A DNA stretch of 8,836 nucleotides from Candidatus Woesearchaeota archaeon (GTDB taxonomy: Archaea; Nanobdellota; Nanobdellia; Woesearchaeales; GW2011-AR4), in the NCBI GenBank assembly GCA_016211245.1, contig JACQSQ010000059.1, positions 1-8,836 of the forward strand, in the 5' to 3' direction. The notes beneath the pieces were generated by a model, which had not been told where the DNA came from, did no database searches, and saw only the letters and a list, made by a program, of their open reading frames with translations. Below are positions 6,015-8,836 of this stretch, one piece after another (positions within the stretch are counted from its first letter, which is position 1; each line of letters begins with the position of its first letter). Made by a program: the position numbers and the translations under genes.

Positions 6015-6275
6015 ATGAAAGAAGGTGCTTATTTTGGAGCAATAGTTGCTTTCTTTATTTACCTGTTCCTTCCTATATACGGGGATAATGGAGCACCAGC
6101 AAGCATAATGCCTACAGGCAATGTAGTTTCTGATGAAAACACTTTCAACAGCTATGTTACTAACCTTCCTTTAAGCATGATAATCTTCTTTTCTCTGGAA
6201 ATATTGGGAATTTCGCTTGGGATAGCCGCCCAATCCGTTTTTAGAAAGGCTTATACCCAAAACCAGCCGAAATAG
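6015..6275 (+). CDS. Small two-helix membrane protein of unknown function
   Basis: This 86-residue protein has two hydrophobic segments, about 6-22 (FGAIVAFFIYLFLPIY) and about 53-74 (LSMIIFFSLEILGISLGIAA). They are separated by a polar loop of about 30 residues and followed by a short basic/polar tail (FRKAYTQNQPK). By the positive-inside rule the loop should lie outside and the tail inside. There is no signal-peptidase site and no recognised family. Support for a real gene is a well-placed TATA box, two proper membrane spans and no competing frame. It is divergent from the cas4-like gene, with 100 bp between the two ATGs. Nothing in the sequence assigns a function. Confidence 0.72.
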   Translation: MKEGAYFGAIVAFFIYLFLPIYGDNGAPASIMPTGNVVSDENTFNSYVTNLPLSMIIFFSLEILGISLGIAAQSVFRKAYTQNQPK

Positions 6276-6340
6276 GGATTCACATCAATTAAATCAACAA
6301 AAGACTTACTTCAAACACGATTGCTTCAAGAAGTTGTTCT

Positions 6341-6356
6341 ATATTTTTTAAAATAT
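6341..6356 (+). terminator. AT-only inverted repeat with T run, possible 3' end of the 86-residue gene transcript
   Basis: ATATTTT-TT-AAAATAT is a perfect 7-bp inverted repeat with eight consecutive T, about 65 bases past the stop codon and about 45 bases before the TATA box of tyrS. Archaeal transcription ends mainly at T runs, so this is a reasonable termination site. The stem itself may be incidental in such AT-rich DNA. Nothing else of note was seen in 6276-6400. Confidence 0.3.
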
Positions 6357-6401
6357 TCTTATCGATTGGGCTTACTGAAAAAACATAATACAATCAAAAA
6401 C

Positions 6402-6410
6402 CTTTAAATA
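6402..6410 (+). promoter_or_regulatory. TATA box for tyrS (leaderless spacing)
   Basis: CTTTAAATA with an upstream A-rich BRE-like stretch (ATCAAAAAC) has its TTTAAATA core beginning 32 nt before the ATG at 6435. An ATG at 6418 lies closer to the box but is in another frame and opens no useful reading frame. No Shine-Dalgarno motif is present at a proper distance. Confidence 0.6.
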
Positions 6411-6434
6411 CATATCCATGAAGAATAAGTTAAA

Positions 6435-7508
6435 ATGGATATAGAAAATAGATTAAATCTAATAAAACAGGTAGGTGAGGAAATTCTTACAGAAGAAGAA
6501 TTAATGCAGCTTTTGCAAACCAAGGAGCATCCAATAGCATATGATGGTTTTGAGCCTTCCGGAACCGACATACACATAGCCCAGGGTATCTTAAGGTCTA
6601 TAAACATAAACAAGATGGCCAAAGCCGGCATAAAGTTCAAGATGCTAGTCGCTGACTGGCATGCATGGGCCAATAATAAGATGGGGGGTGATTTAGAAAA
6701 GATACAAACTGTAGGCAAATACCTAATCGAGGTATGGAAGCACTGCGGAATGGACCTGAAAAATGTTGAATTTGTCTGGGCAAATGACTTTGTCAAAGAG
6801 CCTGAATATTGGAAAAAGGTAATGCAGGTTGCAAGAAACTCAACAATAAACAGGATAGTAAGGACCGGGCAGATAATGGGCAGGAAGGAGGGAGAGATGC
6901 AGCAATCCTCCCAAATACTTTACCCGTGCATGCAATGCGCTGATATCTTCCAGTTAAAGGCGGACATAACACAGCTTGGAATGGATCAGAGGAAAGTAAA
7001 CGTTCTGGCAAGAGAGCTGGGGCCTTCGCTTGGGTTCTGGAAGCCTGTTGTTGTAAGCCATCATATGCTCATGGGCCTGGGAGAGCCCCCCAAAATAAAA
7101 GATATAGACAGGGTGATTGACTTAAAAATGTCCAAGTCAAAGCCAGATACTGCAATATTCATGAACGATCCGGAAGAAGAAATAAAAAGAAAAGTAAACA
7201 AGGCGTATTGCCCTGCCAAAATCACGGAAGAAAACCCATTGCTGGAATATTCCAAATATATCATCTTTGAAAAATTCAATGTAATGGAAATCAAAAGAGC
7301 AGAAAAATTTGGCGGAGAATTAGTGATTGAAAGCTACAAAGAATTGGAAAAATTATATGGAGAAGGCAAAATCCATCCAATGGACCTGAAAAGCTCAGTT
7401 TCCTATTACATAAACGAGGCAGTAAGGCCGGTTAGGGAAGCCTTTTATAAAGACCAGAAATTAAAACATCTTCTCGAGACAATAAGGAAGTTTGAAGTGA
7501 CTAGGTAA
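6435..7508 (+). CDS. tyrS: Tyrosyl-tRNA synthetase, archaeal/eukaryotic type
   Basis: The 357-residue enzyme charges tRNA-Tyr with tyrosine in the cytoplasm. Class I signatures are clear: YDGFEPSG (36-43), the HIGH-box equivalent HIAQG (47-51) and KMSKS (231-235). The tyrosine pocket of archaeal TyrRS is intact: Tyr36, Tyr163, Gln167 and Asp170 (YPCMQCAD) correspond to Tyr32, Tyr151, Gln155 and Asp158 of the Methanocaldococcus jannaschii enzyme, and GMDQRKVN.LAREL (182 onward) follows. HIAQG rather than HLGH is a variant found in eukaryotes and some archaea, not a defect. It is somewhat longer than the M. jannaschii protein (about 306), without an added recognisable domain. It is transcribed from its own promoter and meets the M16 peptidase gene end to end. 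Confidence 0.97.
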   Translation: MDIENRLNLIKQVGEEILTEEELMQLLQTKEHPIAYDGFEPSGTDIHIAQGILRSININKMAKAGIKFKMLVADWHAWANNKMGGDLEKIQTVGKYLIEVWKHCGMDLKNVEFVWANDFVKEPEYWKKVMQVARNSTINRIVRTGQIMGRKEGEMQQSSQILYPCMQCADIFQLKADITQLGMDQRKVNVLARELGPSLGFWKPVVVSHHMLMGLGEPPKIKDIDRVIDLKMSKSKPDTAIFMNDPEEEIKRKVNKAYCPAKITEENPLLEYSKYIIFEKFNVMEIKRAEKFGGELVIESYKELEKLYGEGKIHPMDLKSSVSYYINEAVRPVREAFYKDQKLKHLLETIRKFEVTR

Positions 7509-7515
7509 TCACTTT
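7494..7515. terminator. Short inverted repeat across the tyrS/M16 convergent stops
   Basis: GAAGTGA (7494-7500) and TCACTTT (7509-7515) pair over 6-7 bp around an 8-base loop that contains the tyrS stop. The right arm begins with the M16 stop and leads into TTTT on the plus strand. It could act as a shared terminator structure, but the stem is short and the constraint of two coding ends makes chance possible. Confidence 0.25.
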
Positions 7516-8720
7516 TCCTGCTCTATAACAACCAATGTATATCTGTCATTCAGGTGTTTCTTGGCAATTCTTTTAACATCTTCGGCAGTCACTTTTTTTA
7601 TATTTTTTATATAGCCCTCGGAAAGTTTCACATCCTTTATAGTTTCCCAAACGGCAAGATTGTCTGCTTTGTGGAAGTTATCTTCCATCTGCAGGACGTA
7701 ATTGCCTTCGATATAGGTTTTTGCCTCTTCCAGATCCTTCTTGCTTATTTTTCCAAGCCTTTTGAACTGCTCTAAAATTATTTTTTTTGCTTGCTCAATG
7801 TTTTTCTTGTCCAAATTGGTGTAGACTGCAAACACGCCATAATCGCTTTCATGCTCGCTGTTCACCCCGACTTGGTAAGCGAGCCCCTTTTTGTTTCTTA
7901 TCTCATCAAATATCCAGCCGGATTGCCCCCTGCCAAGTATCGCAGATATCACTTCAAAGACATAACTGTCTTTATTGGTCCTTGGCACAGTCTTGTATCC
8001 CATTACCATGTAGGAATTAAAGGTTTTTCCCCTTTCTACACGGGTTTTTTGCTTTTTCTGGCCAATCTCGATAAATTTTATTCTTTTCAGCATTTTTCCC
8101 GGCTTCAGGCTGCCAAAGTACTTTTGTACCTTATTTTTGACATCGCCGGCATTTCCTACTACTGAAATAATCATGTTGTTGGGGAGATAATGGGATTTGT
8201 AGTAATCGAGTATGCTGTTTCTGCTGAAGCTTTTTACAGTTTCAACGCTCCCATAGGTTGGGTTTTTCGCTGGATGCTTCTCAAACAAGGCCTTATGAAA
8301 CAGAATCCACTGGTAAGACCTTGGATCGTCATTGACCATATTTATTTCCTTCAGCACCACTTTCTTTTCCTTCTCCAGTATCTTCCCGTCAAATATTGGG
8401 TTGGCAACCATATCCGATAGGATGTCAAGGGCAACATCAAGCCTTTTGTTTATTATCTTGATGAAAAATGTTGTCCTGTCGCCTGTCGTGTAGGCGTTGA
8501 ATTCCCCGCCATATTTTTCTATTTCATTGGCTATTTCCCTTGAATCTTTCCTGTTTTTTGTGCCTTCAAAAAGCATATGCTCGAGGAAATGAGCTGCTCC
8601 GGCAAGGTTTTTTGACTCGAAATTGGAGCCGAACTTGAACATGACTTCGACAGCAACGGATTTTGAGGAATTTCTCTCAAAAATCAGGGTTATCCCGTTC
8701 TTTAGCTTGTATTTTTTCAT
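7509..8720 (-). CDS. M16 family zinc metallopeptidase (pitrilysin / processing-peptidase type)
   Basis: From the ATG at 8718-8720 the product is 403 residues and starts MKKYKLKNGITLIFE, the normal N-terminal strand of the family. The inverted zinc motif HFLEH (His44, Glu47, His48) is followed by Glu125 in VVLKEI, which gives the family spacing HxxEH-x76-E. The C-terminal M16 half contains GRGQSGWIFDEIRNKKGLAY, with the substrate-binding Arg275/Tyr282 pair seven residues apart. All catalytic residues are present, so this is an active-type single-chain subunit that probably works as a dimer and degrades or processes short peptides. There is no signal peptide. A TTG four codons upstream in frame is a less likely start because it falls in the outer arm of a hairpin. 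The TATA box expected near 8750 is absent, and what looks like an IS end lies just upstream. Confidence 0.95.
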   Translation of the reverse strand: MKKYKLKNGITLIFERNSSKSVAVEVMFKFGSNFESKNLAGAAHFLEHMLFEGTKNRKDSREIANEIEKYGGEFNAYTTGDRTTFFIKIINKRLDVALDILSDMVANPIFDGKILEKEKKVVLKEINMVNDDPRSYQWILFHKALFEKHPAKNPTYGSVETVKSFSRNSILDYYKSHYLPNNMIISVVGNAGDVKNKVQKYFGSLKPGKMLKRIKFIEIGQKKQKTRVERGKTFNSYMVMGYKTVPRTNKDSYVFEVISAILGRGQSGWIFDEIRNKKGLAYQVGVNSEHESDYGVFAVYTNLDKKNIEQAKKIILEQFKRLGKISKKDLEEAKTYIEGNYVLQMEDNFHKADNLAVWETIKDVKLSEGYIKNIKKVTAEDVKRIAKKHLNDRYTLVVIEQEK

Positions 8721-8727
8721 TGTACTA

Positions 8728-8774
8728 GGCAAGGATACTCTTACAGACTTTAGTCTGTAGAGGAATTGCCTTGC
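8728..8774 (-). repeat. Long hairpin, candidate right-end structure of an IS200/IS605-type element
   Basis: On the minus strand CTCTACAGACT (8752-8762) pairs with AGTCTGTAAGAG (8738-8749) with one bulged A and a two-base AA loop. Outer arms GCAAGG/CCTTGC (8769-8774 with 8729-8734) extend the structure beyond an internal loop. The stop codon TAA of the upstream frame sits in the loop region. A hairpin with a GACTTTAGTC-like core that overlaps the last codons of tnpB is a common form of the right end of IS200/IS605 elements. The hairpin is seen directly; its assignment to an IS is inference. Confidence 0.6.
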
Positions 8775-8836
8775 TCGATTCGTAAACTTTTTCTTTCATT
8801 CTTGATAAAAAATTGAGCGTGTAGCGAAATTTCGGC
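8750..8836 (-). CDS. tnpB: 3' end of a probable TnpB (IS200/IS605 OrfB) gene, partial
   Basis: On the minus strand a frame is open from the window edge for 28 codons and ends in TAA at 8750-8752. Its last residues, IEQGNSSTD, and the position of the stop inside a GACTAAAGTC hairpin resemble the familiar TnpB ending of the EAGSPRL-stop kind, in which the right-end hairpin supplies the last codons. TnpB is the RNA-guided nuclease carried by these elements, and its guide RNA is made from this same end. The catalytic RuvC parts lie outside the window, so neither family nor intactness can be confirmed. An unrelated gene ending in a hairpin is the alternative. Confidence 0.5.
   Translation of the reverse strand, partial: AEISLHAQFFIKNERKSLRIEQGNSSTD

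Noticed and set aside
6435..6600. Degenerate HIGH motif (HIAQG) suggesting an inactive TyrRS
   Set aside because: HIAQG is a normal variant in eukaryotic and some archaeal TyrRS, and the KMSKS and tyrosine-binding residues are intact.
6404..6796. 130-codon open frame on the minus strand at the start of tyrS
   Set aside because: It is antisense to the strongly conserved N-terminal catalytic region of TyrRS and has no start signals. Shadow frame.
8721..8732. In-frame TTG start for the M16 peptidase four codons upstream (8730-8732)
   Set aside because: The M16 family N-terminus aligns from the ATG at 8720. The TTG lies in the arm of the probable IS hairpin and has no ribosome site.
1..8836. 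CRISPR array near the Cas4-like gene
   Set aside because: No regularly spaced direct repeats of 20-40 bp were seen on either strand. The only notable repeats are the MITE-like element with its flanks and the terminal hairpin.

Overview
The window looks like chromosomal DNA of an archaeon, most likely a DPANN lineage of the Woesearchaeota/Pacearchaeota type. Three things point to this. There is a clamp-loader small subunit (RfcS) and an archaeal/eukaryotic-type tyrosyl-tRNA synthetase. Most starts are preceded by TATA boxes placed for leaderless transcripts. Intergenic DNA is short and AT-rich. The phylum is an inference; the domain Archaea is well supported.

Layout. Bases 1-72 hold the 3' end of an unidentified gene that overlaps the next gene by ATGA. 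Bases 69-3450 carry three tandem paralogous predicted surface lipoproteins. Each has a lipobox, a Gly-rich/Pro-Pro N-terminal motif and six further cysteines with nearly fixed spacing. A 152-bp palindromic, MITE-like insertion with an 11-bp flanking direct repeat lies directly after the first lipoprotein's stop codon. Bases 3452-4997 (minus) hold rfcS, a small helical protein of unknown function and a stand-alone PRC-barrel protein; the last two are joined stop-to-start. Bases 5063-5914 (minus) encode a Cas4-family (RecB-like) nuclease with an iron-sulfur cysteine set and no CRISPR locus in the window. It is divergent from a small two-helix membrane protein (6015-6275). Bases 6435-7508 are tyrS. 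Bases 7509-8720 (minus) encode an M16 zinc peptidase that abuts tyrS tail to tail. The right edge (8728-8836) looks like the 3' end of a TnpB gene with the right-end hairpin of an IS200/IS605 element, inserted a few bases upstream of the peptidase.

How the genes relate. There is no single pathway here. Housekeeping genes (rfcS, tyrS) are mixed with a lineage-type surface lipoprotein cluster, small unknown proteins and two traces of mobile DNA. Promoters fall into two classes. rfcS, cas4-like, the 86-residue protein, tyrS and lipoprotein 2 have a TATA box about 30-33 nt from the ATG (leaderless). Lipoprotein 3 and the PRC-barrel gene have it about 52-54 nt away and carry a Shine-Dalgarno motif. 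The M16 gene has no recognisable TATA box at either distance, which fits the IS insertion next to it.

The observations most worth following are the six-cysteine lipoprotein family, the MITE-like element, and the TnpB/IS end beside the M16 peptidase.
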